This document shows, piece after piece, positions 21,869 to 28,975 of a stretch of 64,000 bases of DNA. The DNA lies in NCBI RefSeq assembly GCF_000014005.1, contig NC_008009.1, positions 3,100,001-3,164,000 of the forward strand. The letters are read 5' to 3'. The notes below the pieces were generated by a model. The model was not told the DNA's origin. It ran no database searches and saw only the letters and a list, made by a program, of their open reading frames with translations. Within the stretch, counting starts at the first letter, position 1. The number at the start of each line of letters is the position of its first letter. This DNA is from Candidatus Koribacter versatilis Ellin345. Lineage in GTDB: Bacteria > Acidobacteriota > Terriglobia > Terriglobales > Acidobacteriaceae. A program made the position numbers and the translations under genes.

Positions 21869-22385
21869 GAATTGGTTGCGATCGAAGCTTGTGCGAATCA
21901 TCGCAGCATTGTTCTTACTCGGGTTATCTTGCGTGGCCCAACCGAAGCCTTCGTCTCCGCGCGATGTCACTGTCGACGATCTTCTGGACCATCCTACGGA
22001 ATATGACGGCGAACTTGTGAGAGTGATTGCAGACTACGTTCCTGGTAATCCGAGCGGCCATTTTCTCTACCGCTCTAACATCAAATTGGAATTCGACCTG
22101 CTCGGAGAGATCGTCGGTCCGCGTTTTTTCCTTGTGGATACAAGGAGTTCAGAATCCAGCAAGGAACCGAGGAAGCGCTTCTTCAGTCCGCCGCGCGTTC
22201 TTCTTTACAACTCCCCTGCTCATCTAGGAGCCGATTCAAAACTTCCCGTCGGCGTTGCAGTGGTGGCCACGTTCACCGGCCACTTCCACTTCGTCGCAGC
22301 GGAAGCGATATCCGGAAGTCCTCTTCAGCTTGAATTAATAGCAGTGACGAACAACGAATCCGACCAACAACTGAACGTCGACTAG
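21861..22385 (+). CDS. Hypothetical secreted protein, 174 aa
   Basis: The start at 21861 gives a signal peptide (MSRNWLRSKLVRIIAALFLL, then GLSCVAQ). The mature domain begins RDVTVDDLLDHPTEYDGELV and continues with beta-type segments such as LPVGVAVVATFTGHFHFVAA. The 'DLLDHPTEYDGELVRV' pattern resembles small OB-like exported domains found upstream of other genes, but no function is known. It ends 22 bp before xdhC. The -10-like hexamer within that gap suggests a separate xdhC promoter. Confidence 0.7.
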   Translation: MSRNWLRSKLVRIIAALFLLGLSCVAQPKPSSPRDVTVDDLLDHPTEYDGELVRVIADYVPGNPSGHFLYRSNIKLEFDLLGEIVGPRFFLVDTRSSESSKEPRKRFFSPPRVLLYNSPAHLGADSKLPVGVAVVATFTGHFHFVAAEAISGSPLQLELIAVTNNESDQQLNVD

Positions 22386-22395
22386 CGGCATGGAA

Positions 22396-22401
22396 TAAAA
22401 T
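22396..22401 (+). promoter_or_regulatory. -10-like element, leaderless xdhC operon
   Basis: TAAAAT ends exactly 6 nt before the ATG at 22408. No Shine-Dalgarno sequence lies between, so the mRNA probably begins at the start codon. Confidence 0.5.
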
Positions 22402-22407
22402 ACCCTC

Positions 22408-23253
22408 ATGGACCTCTACGAGGAGATCGTAGCCCTCCGACGCTCCGGACGCCGTGGCGCCATCGCCACCATCATCAACGTCCGCGGCTCGATCCCGTCC
22501 TTTCGCACCGCGAAGATGCTTGTGCGCGATGATGGATCGATCATTGGCACCATCGGCGGCGGCTGCGTTGAGGCCGAAGTGTGGCAGGCGGCGCGCGAGG
22601 TGATGGAAGAAGAAAAGCCGCGCACCCTCGTCTTCAATCTCAACAACAATCCCAAGTACGATACCGGCCTCGTCTGTGGCGGCACCCTGGAGATCTTTGT
22701 GGAACCCGTCCTTCCGCCCGCGCTGCTCTACATCTTCGGCGCCGGTCACGTCGCCTACAGCCTCTACCAGATCGCGCAGATCGCAGGCTTCGACATCGCC
22801 GTTATCGACGACCGTGAGAGCTACGCCAACACCGAGCGCTTCCCCACCGCGCGCCAGGTCATCGCCGACGATTTCGAAAACGCCTGCACCCATCTCGAAG
22901 TCACCGACAACGCCTACATCGTCATCGTCACCCGCGGCCATCGCGACGATATGCGCGTGCTCCGCTGGGCGGTGAACACGCCGGCACGCTACGTCGGCAT
23001 GATCGGCTCGAAACGCAAGGTCATCACAACCTACAAAGAGCTCGAGAAGGAAGGCGTTCCGCTCTCGAAGTTCGAGAACGTGCACGCGCCTGTGGGCCTG
23101 GAGATCGGCGCTATCACGCCGGAAGAGATCGCGGTCTCCATCGTCGCGGAGATGATCGCCCTTCGCCGCGGCGCGTTGCCCGAGACTCAAGGCAAGGCCT
23201 ATCGCGTGATGATCACCGGCGAAGACGTGGAAACAGAAAAGGCGAAACTATGA
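22408..23253 (+). CDS. xdhC: XdhC/CoxI family molybdoenzyme maturation factor
   Basis: The 281-residue cytoplasmic protein has the XdhC/CoxI N-terminal domain (RGSIPSFRTAKMLV, GTIGGGCVEAEV, CGGTLEIFVEP) and a C-terminal Rossmann domain (LLYIFGAGHVAYSLYQIA). XdhC-family proteins bind molybdenum cofactor, promote its sulfuration and insert it into xanthine-dehydrogenase-type enzymes. It overlaps mocA by 4 bp (ATGA). No molybdoenzyme structural gene is present within the window, so its client lies elsewhere. Confidence 0.9.
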   Translation: MDLYEEIVALRRSGRRGAIATIINVRGSIPSFRTAKMLVRDDGSIIGTIGGGCVEAEVWQAAREVMEEEKPRTLVFNLNNNPKYDTGLVCGGTLEIFVEPVLPPALLYIFGAGHVAYSLYQIAQIAGFDIAVIDDRESYANTERFPTARQVIADDFENACTHLEVTDNAYIVIVTRGHRDDMRVLRWAVNTPARYVGMIGSKRKVITTYKELEKEGVPLSKFENVHAPVGLEIGAITPEEIAVSIVAEMIALRRGALPETQGKAYRVMITGEDVETEKAKL

Positions 23254-23891
23254 CCCGCGCACCCGGATTCTGCGGCGTAATTCTCTCTGCCGGCGCCAGC
23301 TCGCGCATGGGCCGCGACAAAGCCCTGCTCCCTTGGCCCGCCGACCTCGTTCATCCCACGACCTGGCGACAAACGTTCCTCGGCGCGGCGATTGATATGC
23401 TCCGCCCCCACACCGATCTCGTCATCGTCGTCGCCGGAGCCAACGAGCGCGCCATCACGCCGATCATCTATGCGGCAGGGGCGTTCCTCGTCACCAATCC
23501 CAATCCCGAGCGCGGACAATTCAGCTCGCTGCAGATCGGTTTGCAGGAAGTCCTCAACCGCGGCCGCGATGCCGCGATGGTCGCACTCGTTGACCGTCCC
23601 CCGGTGCAGCCGAAAACCGTCGAAGCCCTTCGCGCGGCGTTCATCGCCGCCCCCGATAACATCTGGTCGGTAGTGCCGCAGTTCGAAGGCAAGCACGGTC
23701 ACCCCTACGTCATCGGCCGCGAGATGATCGAGGCTTTCCTCCGCGCCCCCGCCGACGCCACCGCCCGCGACGTCGAGCATGCCCACGAGGACCACATCTT
23801 TTATCAGCCCGTTAACGATCCCGGCGTATGCTCGAACATCGATACCCCCGCGGATTATCAGCAGCTTTCAATCACTGGACCAGCGCATTGA
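23250..23891 (+). CDS. mocA: Molybdenum cofactor nucleotidyltransferase, MocA/MobA-like
   Basis: The 213-residue protein is a MobA-like NTP transferase with the signature GVILSAGASSRMGRDKALLPW at its N-terminus and VALVDRPPVQPKTVEAL in the middle. MocA attaches CMP to molybdopterin for enzymes of the xanthine dehydrogenase family. Pairing with XdhC strongly favours MocA over a sugar nucleotidyltransferase. Translation is coupled at both ends by 4-bp overlaps with xdhC and the HAD gene. Confidence 0.87.
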   Translation: MTRAPGFCGVILSAGASSRMGRDKALLPWPADLVHPTTWRQTFLGAAIDMLRPHTDLVIVVAGANERAITPIIYAAGAFLVTNPNPERGQFSSLQIGLQEVLNRGRDAAMVALVDRPPVQPKTVEALRAAFIAAPDNIWSVVPQFEGKHGHPYVIGREMIEAFLRAPADATARDVEHAHEDHIFYQPVNDPGVCSNIDTPADYQQLSITGPAH

Positions 23892-24604
23892 GTACTCCGA
23901 TCTCCGAACAGCTCTCTGAACGCGCCGAAAAGTTTGTCTCTTCGGTGCTCGCCCTCGACCTCAAGCTCGCCGTCTTCGATTGCGACGGCACTCTCTGGCA
24001 GCACGACAGCGGTTCGCTCTTCTTCGCCTGGGAGCAGAAGCGGGGCCTCGTCCCGCAGGAAGCGCTCGACTGGATCCTCCCCCGCTACGCCGCCTACAAA
24101 GAAACCAGCGCTATCGCCGAAGAAGTCATGTGCGGCGACATGGTCACCATCCACCACGGCCTCGACGAAGAACTACTGCGCCGCGAAGCGGAGACGTTCT
24201 GGCACGAGCAGATCCATGGCTGCATCTTTCCGGAGATGTTCAAGCTCACCCACGCGCTTAAAGATCGCGGTGTAGATCTCTGGGCCGTCTCTTCAACCAA
24301 CAACTGGGTGGTCGAAGTCGGCGCCGAATACTACGGCATCCCGCGTGAGCACGTGCTCGCCGCCGAAGTGCACGTGGAAAACGGCAAGGCCACCGATCGC
24401 CTCGTCCGTGTCCCCTCCGGCCCCGACAAGAAGGTCGCCATCAACGAGGTCATCAAGCGCCGCCCCGACGCCGTCTTTGGCAACTCGGTCCACGATCTGC
24501 ACATGCTTGAGATCGCGCGCCATCCGTTCGTCATCCATCCCAATCCGGACCTTCGTGCCATCGCCGAAGAGCGCCAGTGGCCGATTTACGAGCCCTTGGG
24601 GTAA
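23888..24604 (+). CDS. HAD-superfamily phosphatase, SerB-like
   Basis: Starting at TTG 23888, which overlaps the mocA stop as TTGA, the product has 238 residues. An ATG at 23828 would lie 60 bp inside mocA and is less likely. HAD motif I is visible as VFDCDGTLW, motif II as WAVSSTNNW, and the last motif as GNSVHDLHML. The helical cap between motifs I and II fits subclass IB (phosphoserine-phosphatase-like). Why a phosphatase should be coupled to cofactor genes is unclear. Confidence 0.82.
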   Translation: MSTPISEQLSERAEKFVSSVLALDLKLAVFDCDGTLWQHDSGSLFFAWEQKRGLVPQEALDWILPRYAAYKETSAIAEEVMCGDMVTIHHGLDEELLRREAETFWHEQIHGCIFPEMFKLTHALKDRGVDLWAVSSTNNWVVEVGAEYYGIPREHVLAAEVHVENGKATDRLVRVPSGPDKKVAINEVIKRRPDAVFGNSVHDLHMLEIARHPFVIHPNPDLRAIAEERQWPIYEPLG

Positions 24605-24607
24605 GAT
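24602..24607 (+). promoter_or_regulatory. -10-like element of the cytochrome c gene
   Basis: TAAGAT overlaps the stop codon of the HAD gene and ends 9 nt before the ATG at 24617. It fits a nearly leaderless transcript. Confidence 0.35.
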
Positions 24608-24616
24608 GCTGCTCTC

Positions 24617-24910
24617 ATGAAAACTTCACTTCTGCTCGCCTGCTGTCTCGTCGCGTCCGCAGCCTTCGCGCAGTCCACACTCTCATCCGATCCGAGCTAC
24701 CAAAAGCAATGCGCCAAATGCCACGGCAAGAACGCCGATGGCCGTCACCCATTCGGTGGCCCATCGCTTCAGACCACGCAGTTAAATGTGGATGAGATCA
24801 AGGCCGTAATCGAGAGCGGCAAAGGAAAAATGCCGGCCTTCAAAGGCAAGCTAACCGACGACCGTATCTTCGCGCTCGCCGCAGAAATCAAAGACCTAAG
24901 CAAGAAGTAA
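24617..24910 (+). CDS. Small periplasmic cytochrome c
   Basis: The 97-residue protein has a signal peptide (MKTSLLLACCLVASAAFAQ) and one haem motif CAKCH at about residues 33-37. A distal Met ligand is likely in KGKMPAF. This is the class I cytochrome c layout in its shortest form. It would carry electrons in the periplasm, possibly to a terminal oxidase or from a molybdoenzyme served by the upstream genes; that link is inferred only from position. Confidence 0.9.
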   Translation: MKTSLLLACCLVASAAFAQSTLSSDPSYQKQCAKCHGKNADGRHPFGGPSLQTTQLNVDEIKAVIESGKGKMPAFKGKLTDDRIFALAAEIKDLSKK

Positions 24911-24916
24911 GCGCTC

Positions 24917-24965
24917 TGTCATCCTGAGCGCAGCCGCGGAGCGGCGCAGTCGAAGGACCCCTATC
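24917..24965. repeat. GTCATCCTGAGC-family dispersed repeat
   Basis: The element begins CTGTCATCCTGAGCGCAGCC, has an internal GC-rich palindrome (GCCGCGGAGCGGC) and ends with GTCGAAGGACCCCTATCGG. Very similar copies occur at 42238-42297 and 50214-50273, and shorter ones at 27319-27456. It lies between convergent genes. Confidence 0.75.
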
Positions 24966-24986
24966 GGTTCCACTCCCGCCTGCGCT

Positions 24987-25349
24987 CTAAGCTTTTGCCA
25001 GCTCTTTCCAAAGCTCACTCGCCGCATCCAGCGCGAGGTGCACTGCGTGCCCCGAAGCCTGCGGCACGCTCTCCACTTCGCGCAATACATCTTCCCGCCG
25101 AATCTTCAACAGTTGCGCAACCGATTGACCCTGAATCAGCGTCGCGATCGCCGACCCGCATGCCATCGCTGGAACGCATCCCTTCGCGCGGAACCGAATT
25201 TCGCGCACCACGCCCTCGTGAATCTCGGCCGCGAGTTCGAGTATGTCCCCGCAAGCGGGGTTCTCAATTCGCACCTTCGCGGTCGCCCCTGGCAACTCCC
25301 CCGCATAGCGCGGATTCTCAAAGTGGTCCAGCAACCGGGCCGAATACAT
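24987..25349 (-). CDS. IscU/NifU-like Fe-S scaffold protein lacking the third cysteine
   Basis: The 120-residue protein matches the IscU fold: LLDHFENPRYAGELP at the start, ENPACGD with Cys33 and Asp35, and KGCVPAMACGSAIA with Cys58. The third ligand of canonical IscU, the Cys in the HCS-LA motif, is replaced by Ala102 (GHAVHLALDAA), while the neighbouring His101 is kept. An extra Cys64 is present. It may still bind iron or a labile cluster, or act as a specialised scaffold. No IscS or SufS gene is adjacent. Its promoter gives a leaderless start at 25349. Confidence 0.85.
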   Translation of the reverse strand: MYSARLLDHFENPRYAGELPGATAKVRIENPACGDILELAAEIHEGVVREIRFRAKGCVPAMACGSAIATLIQGQSVAQLLKIRREDVLREVESVPQASGHAVHLALDAASELWKELAKA

Positions 25350-25355
25350 AGCGCT

Positions 25356-25361
25356 ATTTTA
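25356..25361 (-). promoter_or_regulatory. -10-like element, leaderless IscU-like gene
   Basis: On the minus strand TAAAAT ends exactly 6 nt before the ATG at 25349. No ribosome binding site is present between them. Confidence 0.5.
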
Positions 25362-25398
25362 CAGAGGTTCGTATCAGCCGATATTTTGCCGAGGGTTC

Positions 25399-25460
25399 GT
25401 ATCAGGGCATCGCTTCAGCGATGCCGAAAACGCACATCTGATTTTGGGCTTTAGCCCCTG
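25399..25460. repeat. Two-hairpin REP-like module, single copy
   Basis: The palindrome GGCATCGC-TTCA-GCGATGCC lies at 25406-25425 in the sequence GTATCAG...CGAAAA. It is followed after about 25 bp by a second hairpin, GGGCTTTAGCCCC, ending at 25460. The same two-part arrangement occurs near 41.13 kb, at 50344-50415 and as the last unit of the array at 55262-55775. It lies between two divergent genes. Confidence 0.8.
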
Positions 25461-25511
25461 CCGCGCCCGGCCTCGCGAAACCCGCTTCCTCATGCCACAA
25501 TCAAATCGACC

Positions 25512-26324
25512 ATGCCTCCCCATGCCCCAACCCGCGTAGCCTCCCTCCAACCCAGCGTTACCGTCACCCTCGACCGCCTGGGCCTCCTCGAGCACGTCGT
25601 CGCCTGCACCAAGTATTGCCGCGATGTAGTCCCCGCCATCGTCGAGAGCAAAGCGCACATCATCCACGACTCCTGGACCTCCAAAGCCGACGAAATCCTC
25701 GCGGCGGGCCCGGACATCGTCATCGCGTCGGTCCCCTATCAACTCGAAGCCATCGGCGAAATCCTCAAAGCCGGTATCCGCTTCGTCGGTCTCGCCCCGC
25801 ACTCCCTCAACGACATCTACGGCGACATCGCCACCATCGCCGCGCTGATGAACGTACCCGACCGCGGCCAGCGCCTCATCGAAGAAATGCAAACCGAAAT
25901 CGCATCGGCTCGCGACAAAACTCGCAATCTCCCCAAGCAGACTGTTTTCGCCGAAGAGTGGGGTAAGCCCATCATCCACTCGCAACCATGGATCGCCGAA
26001 CTCATCGAAGCCGCTGGCGGCGAGTTCATCGGCAAAGCGGGCGCTCACACCGAAGCCACCACCATCGCCAAAGAAAATCCCGACGTCATCCTCGCCGCCT
26101 GGTGCGGTGCCGGAGACCGTGTCCCGCTCGAAAAGATCGTTCGCGATCGCCAATGGATCGACCTCACGGCAGTCCGCAATCGCCGCGTCTTCTGCGTCAA
26201 TGACGAGCTCTTCAATACCCCCGGCCCCACCCTCATCCCCGGCCTGCAAGCCATTCTGTGGGCCCTACATCCCGAACATTTCCCGCCCGTCGCGGGCATC
26301 CGGCGCATCTCCGGCGATCTCTGA
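25512..26324 (+). CDS. Cobalamin-binding / BtuF-like periplasmic-binding-fold protein
   Basis: The 270-residue protein has the two-lobe helical-backbone fold of BtuF/FhuD-type binding proteins. Recognisable segments are RVASLQPSVTVTLDRLGLLE, ILAAGPDIVIASVPYQLEAI and TIAKENPDVILAAWCGAG. No signal peptide is visible, so it may be cytoplasmic or the start may be mis-set. It lacks adjacent ABC permease and ATPase genes, and no cobalamin riboswitch is seen upstream. The ligand (corrinoid or iron chelate) is therefore unproven. It is followed closely by the GAF and MutT genes. Confidence 0.75.
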   Translation: MPPHAPTRVASLQPSVTVTLDRLGLLEHVVACTKYCRDVVPAIVESKAHIIHDSWTSKADEILAAGPDIVIASVPYQLEAIGEILKAGIRFVGLAPHSLNDIYGDIATIAALMNVPDRGQRLIEEMQTEIASARDKTRNLPKQTVFAEEWGKPIIHSQPWIAELIEAAGGEFIGKAGAHTEATTIAKENPDVILAAWCGAGDRVPLEKIVRDRQWIDLTAVRNRRVFCVNDELFNTPGPTLIPGLQAILWALHPEHFPPVAGIRRISGDL

Positions 26325-26332
26325 CCTTATGG

Positions 26333-26338
26333 TTAAAT
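26333..26338 (+). promoter_or_regulatory. -10-like element of the GAF gene
   Basis: TTAAAT ends 6 nt before the ATG at 26345, so a leaderless transcript could start here in addition to read-through from upstream. Confidence 0.35.
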
Positions 26339-26344
26339 AAATCT

Positions 26345-26836
26345 ATGCAGTTAACCCAGACCCGCGAGCAGCTCACCGCGCAACTGAAGACCATGGCAGA
26401 GACGGCGCCCACCGTCGAAGACCTCATGACCGACATCGTCGGCCGCCTCCAGCAATACCTGCCGCACTACAACTGGGTCGGCTTCTACATGATTGAGAAG
26501 AGCCTGCTTCCGGGCGTGGATCCCGTCCTCGTCCTCGGCCCCTACGTAGGCGCACCCACCACGCACACGCGCATTCCGCTCAACGAAGGCATCTGCGGCG
26601 CAGCCGTCACCACCGGCGACACCGTCATCGTGGACGACGTCAACTCCGATCCTCGCTACCTCGCCTGCTCGCTCGAAACAAAATCCGAAATCGTCGTCCC
26701 CATCCGCATGAAGGGCGAAATCGTCGGCGAACTCGATATCGACAGCCACGACGCTGCCGCCTTCGGTGACGAAGACCGCACGTTCTGCGAATTCTGTGCA
26801 AAGCTAGTCGGCGAATACCTCGAGCGCACCACGTAA
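26345..26836 (+). CDS. GAF-domain protein, free methionine-R-sulfoxide reductase-like
   Basis: This 163-residue single GAF domain matches the fRMsr family: NWVGFYMIE, then RIPLNEGICGAA with Cys84 and YLACSLETKSEIVVPI with Cys108. The 24-residue spacing of these two equals that of Cys94 and Cys118 in the E. coli enzyme. The third active-site Cys (E. coli Cys84) is replaced by His74. It could still reduce free methionine sulfoxide with altered regeneration chemistry, or be a sensor. It starts 21 bp after the upstream gene and abuts mutT. Confidence 0.8.
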   Translation: MQLTQTREQLTAQLKTMAETAPTVEDLMTDIVGRLQQYLPHYNWVGFYMIEKSLLPGVDPVLVLGPYVGAPTTHTRIPLNEGICGAAVTTGDTVIVDDVNSDPRYLACSLETKSEIVVPIRMKGEIVGELDIDSHDAAAFGDEDRTFCEFCAKLVGEYLERTT

Positions 26837-27256
26837 ATGAGCGAACCGTCTGCCGCTGTAAAGGTGAAGCGCGTCGTCGCCGGCATTCTCGTCCGCGGAG
26901 ACGAAATCCTCTGCTGCCAGCGCTCGCACAACGATCCCATGTCGCTCAAATGGGAGTTCCCCGGCGGCAAAATCGAGCCCAACGAAACCGCCGAAGCCGC
27001 CCTCGCCCGCGAGCTCGTCGAAGAGCTCAACCTCGCCGCTGAAATCGGCCCGTTAGTCGAAACCATCCGCCACAGCTATACCGCAGGCGTCATCATCGAG
27101 CTCTACTTCTTCCGCATCGACCGCTGGCAAGGCGAGCCCGAAAACCGCGTCTTCGCCGACATCCGCTGGGTGCCTCGCATAGAAATGCCAAAGCTCGATT
27201 TCCTCGAAGCAGATTTAGGCTTAGTAAAAGAAATTGCCGAAGGCAAGAGGCTGTAA
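26837..27256 (+). CDS. mutT: NUDIX hydrolase, MutT-like
   Basis: The 139-residue protein has the Nudix box as GGKIEPNETAEAALARELVE followed by ELNL, with all catalytic Glu residues but Asn in place of the usual Gly near the end. Similarity to MutT/CTP pyrophosphohydrolases (WEFPGGKIE) suggests removal of oxidised nucleotides such as 8-oxo-dGTP. Its ATG immediately follows the TAA of the GAF gene. A methionine-sulfoxide-type reductase plus MutT would make an oxidative-damage repair pair. Confidence 0.87.
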   Translation: MSEPSAAVKVKRVVAGILVRGDEILCCQRSHNDPMSLKWEFPGGKIEPNETAEAALARELVEELNLAAEIGPLVETIRHSYTAGVIIELYFFRIDRWQGEPENRVFADIRWVPRIEMPKLDFLEADLGLVKEIAEGKRL

Positions 27257-27318
27257 GGCGGAAGCCCAGAAATGCATCGCGGGAGCCACCCCACCGTCTT
27301 TGTATCCACTGCCCTCTC

Positions 27319-27456
27319 TTGTCATCCAGAGGAGCGAAGCGACGTGGGATCTGCTGTTCGCGTCGCGGTCAGCTCGCGTCGCGGTCAGCTCGCGTCGCAG
27401 CCCGTACCACCACCGCCGTCTCCTGTCATCCTGAGCGCAGCGAAGGATCTGCTGTT
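27319..27456. repeat. Degenerate GTCATCC-family copies and a 16-bp tandem repeat
   Basis: A variant copy (GTCATCCAGAGGAGCGAAGC, then GACGTGGGATCTGCTG) starts at 27319 and a shorter one (CCTGTCATCCTGAGCGCAGC, then GAAGGATCTGCTG) at 27421. Between them, at 27358-27399, a 16-bp unit built on CGTCGCGGTCAGCTCG repeats about 2.6 times. Nothing coding is seen between mutT and the NRAMP gene. Confidence 0.65.
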
Positions 27457-27516
27457 GCTAGAGCAGCGCCACTTACGCAAATAGCGTGAACCTTTACGCA
27501 TGTTGCGTAGATGCCC

Positions 27517-28764
27517 TTACTTCCCCAAGCTCCCAAACCAAGCGACGGTCAGCCCAACCATGATCGCGGTCGTCGCCCACGCAATCCAGTTGAACACCCG
27601 CCCATTCACGTGCTTGCCCATCAGCTCATGCTTGTTTGCCAGCAGCACCATGAACACGAGTACAAACGGCAGCACAGCGCCGTTCACTACCTGCGACAGA
27701 ATGCTAATTCTCACGAGCGGCAAGTTCGGAATCAGAATGACGGCAGCGCCCGCGGCTATCAGGATCGTGTACAGCCAGTAGAAAAACGGCGCCTCGCCGA
27801 ATGACTTATCTACGCCCGACTCAAACCCCAGCCCCTCGCACACCGTGTAGGCCGTGGACAAAGGCAAGATCGACGCCGCAAACAGCGACGCATTGAATAA
27901 CCCTACGGCGAACAATATGAATGCATACTGCCCGGCCAGCGGTGCCAGCGCCTTCGCCGCATCCGCGCCGGTATTGATTGTCCGGAAGCCGTGCACAAAC
28001 AGCGTCGCGGCGCACGCCACGATGATGAACCATGCCACCACGTCGGTGAAAATGCACCCGATGATCACGTCCCACCGCGACGTCTTATACTGCTTGGCCG
28101 TAATCCCCTTCTCCACAATCGACGCCTGCAAATAGAACTGCATCCACGGCGCAATCGTCGTACCGACCAATCCGATGATCGTGTACACGTAATCTTTATC
28201 GCGGAAGTTCACATTGCTCGATGGCTTCACCGTCGCGACGAGTGCTTCCTTCCATGCCGGACCGGCCCACCATCCCGCCACGATATAGGCGAAGTACACG
28301 AACGACGCGGCCAGGAACACCTTTTCCACGTTCTTGTAGTTCCCCTTCACAATCAGGAGCCACACGATGAGCGCGCACACCGGTACGCTGATGTACTTCG
28401 AGACGTTGAACAGTTCCAGGCTGCTCGCGATCCCCGCGAACTCCGCCACCACGTTGCCGAAGTTGCAGATCACCAACCCCAGCATCATGAAGAACGTGAT
28501 CCGCAGCCCATACTCCTCGCGGATGAGATCGGACAGGCCTTTCCCCGTGATCGCGCCTAGTCGGGCGGCCATCTCCTGCACAACAATCAGCGCGATGGTA
28601 GTGGGAAGCAGCGTCCAGAGCAGGCCATAGCCGAACTGCGCGCCCGCCGCGGAATATTGAAAAATTCCGCCAGCGTCGTTATCGACATTAGCCGTGATGA
28701 AGCCCGGGCCTATGACCGCAAAAATCAGCAGCAGCCGGGTCTTCCAGTGCCTGGTCCATTTCAT
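27517..28764 (-). CDS. NRAMP-like divalent metal transporter with non-canonical metal site
   Basis: The 415-residue inner-membrane protein has about 11 helices and the NRAMP opening LLLIFAVIGPGFITANVDND. The signature of Mn/Fe-NRAMPs in helix 1 (DPGN) is replaced by DNDAGG at residues 28-33, and the helix 6 MPH motif by APW in GTTIAPWMQF. Proteins with altered motifs can have altered metal preference, as shown for Mg-type NRAMP-related transporters. It lies downstream of a PRC/MgtE-N/CBS gene on the same strand, which suggests a magnesium- or manganese-linked role. The MITE-like repeat sits between the two genes. Confidence 0.88.
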   Translation of the reverse strand: MKWTRHWKTRLLLIFAVIGPGFITANVDNDAGGIFQYSAAGAQFGYGLLWTLLPTTIALIVVQEMAARLGAITGKGLSDLIREEYGLRITFFMMLGLVICNFGNVVAEFAGIASSLELFNVSKYISVPVCALIVWLLIVKGNYKNVEKVFLAASFVYFAYIVAGWWAGPAWKEALVATVKPSSNVNFRDKDYVYTIIGLVGTTIAPWMQFYLQASIVEKGITAKQYKTSRWDVIIGCIFTDVVAWFIIVACAATLFVHGFRTINTGADAAKALAPLAGQYAFILFAVGLFNASLFAASILPLSTAYTVCEGLGFESGVDKSFGEAPFFYWLYTILIAAGAAVILIPNLPLVRISILSQVVNGAVLPFVLVFMVLLANKHELMGKHVNGRVFNWIAWATTAIMVGLTVAWFGSLGK

Positions 28765-28822
28765 TCATTTCACGTAAGCGGTAGGATGCGACGACTTTCC
28801 AGAATAAACGAAAAAACAAAAT

Positions 28823-28972
28823 CTTTAACCACGAAGGACACAAAGGCTCACGAAGGATAACTAGGTCTTGTTGTTCCCGTGTAACGAATCTCAGGTGCAC
28901 CGAGCCGGCAATCTTCTCCAACACAATACTCAAAAAGCCTTCGTGCCCCTTCGTGTCCTTAGTGGTGAAAAG
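28823..28972. repeat. MITE-like inverted repeat between NRAMP and MgtE-N/CBS genes
   Basis: The left arm at 28823-28857 begins CTTTAACCACGAAGGACACA. The right arm at 28938-28972 begins CCTTCGTGCCCCTTCGTGTC and ends GTGGTGAAAAGG. The arms resemble those at 3561-3689. The 80-bp centre has only weak similarity to the first copy. Between two same-strand genes the RNA hairpin could act as an attenuator. Confidence 0.72.
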
Positions 28973-28975
28973 GTT

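Noticed and set aside
25350-25511. Cobalamin riboswitch before the BtuF-like gene
   Set aside because: No B12-box or long structured leader is present. The space is occupied by a REP-like module and the start is close to it.
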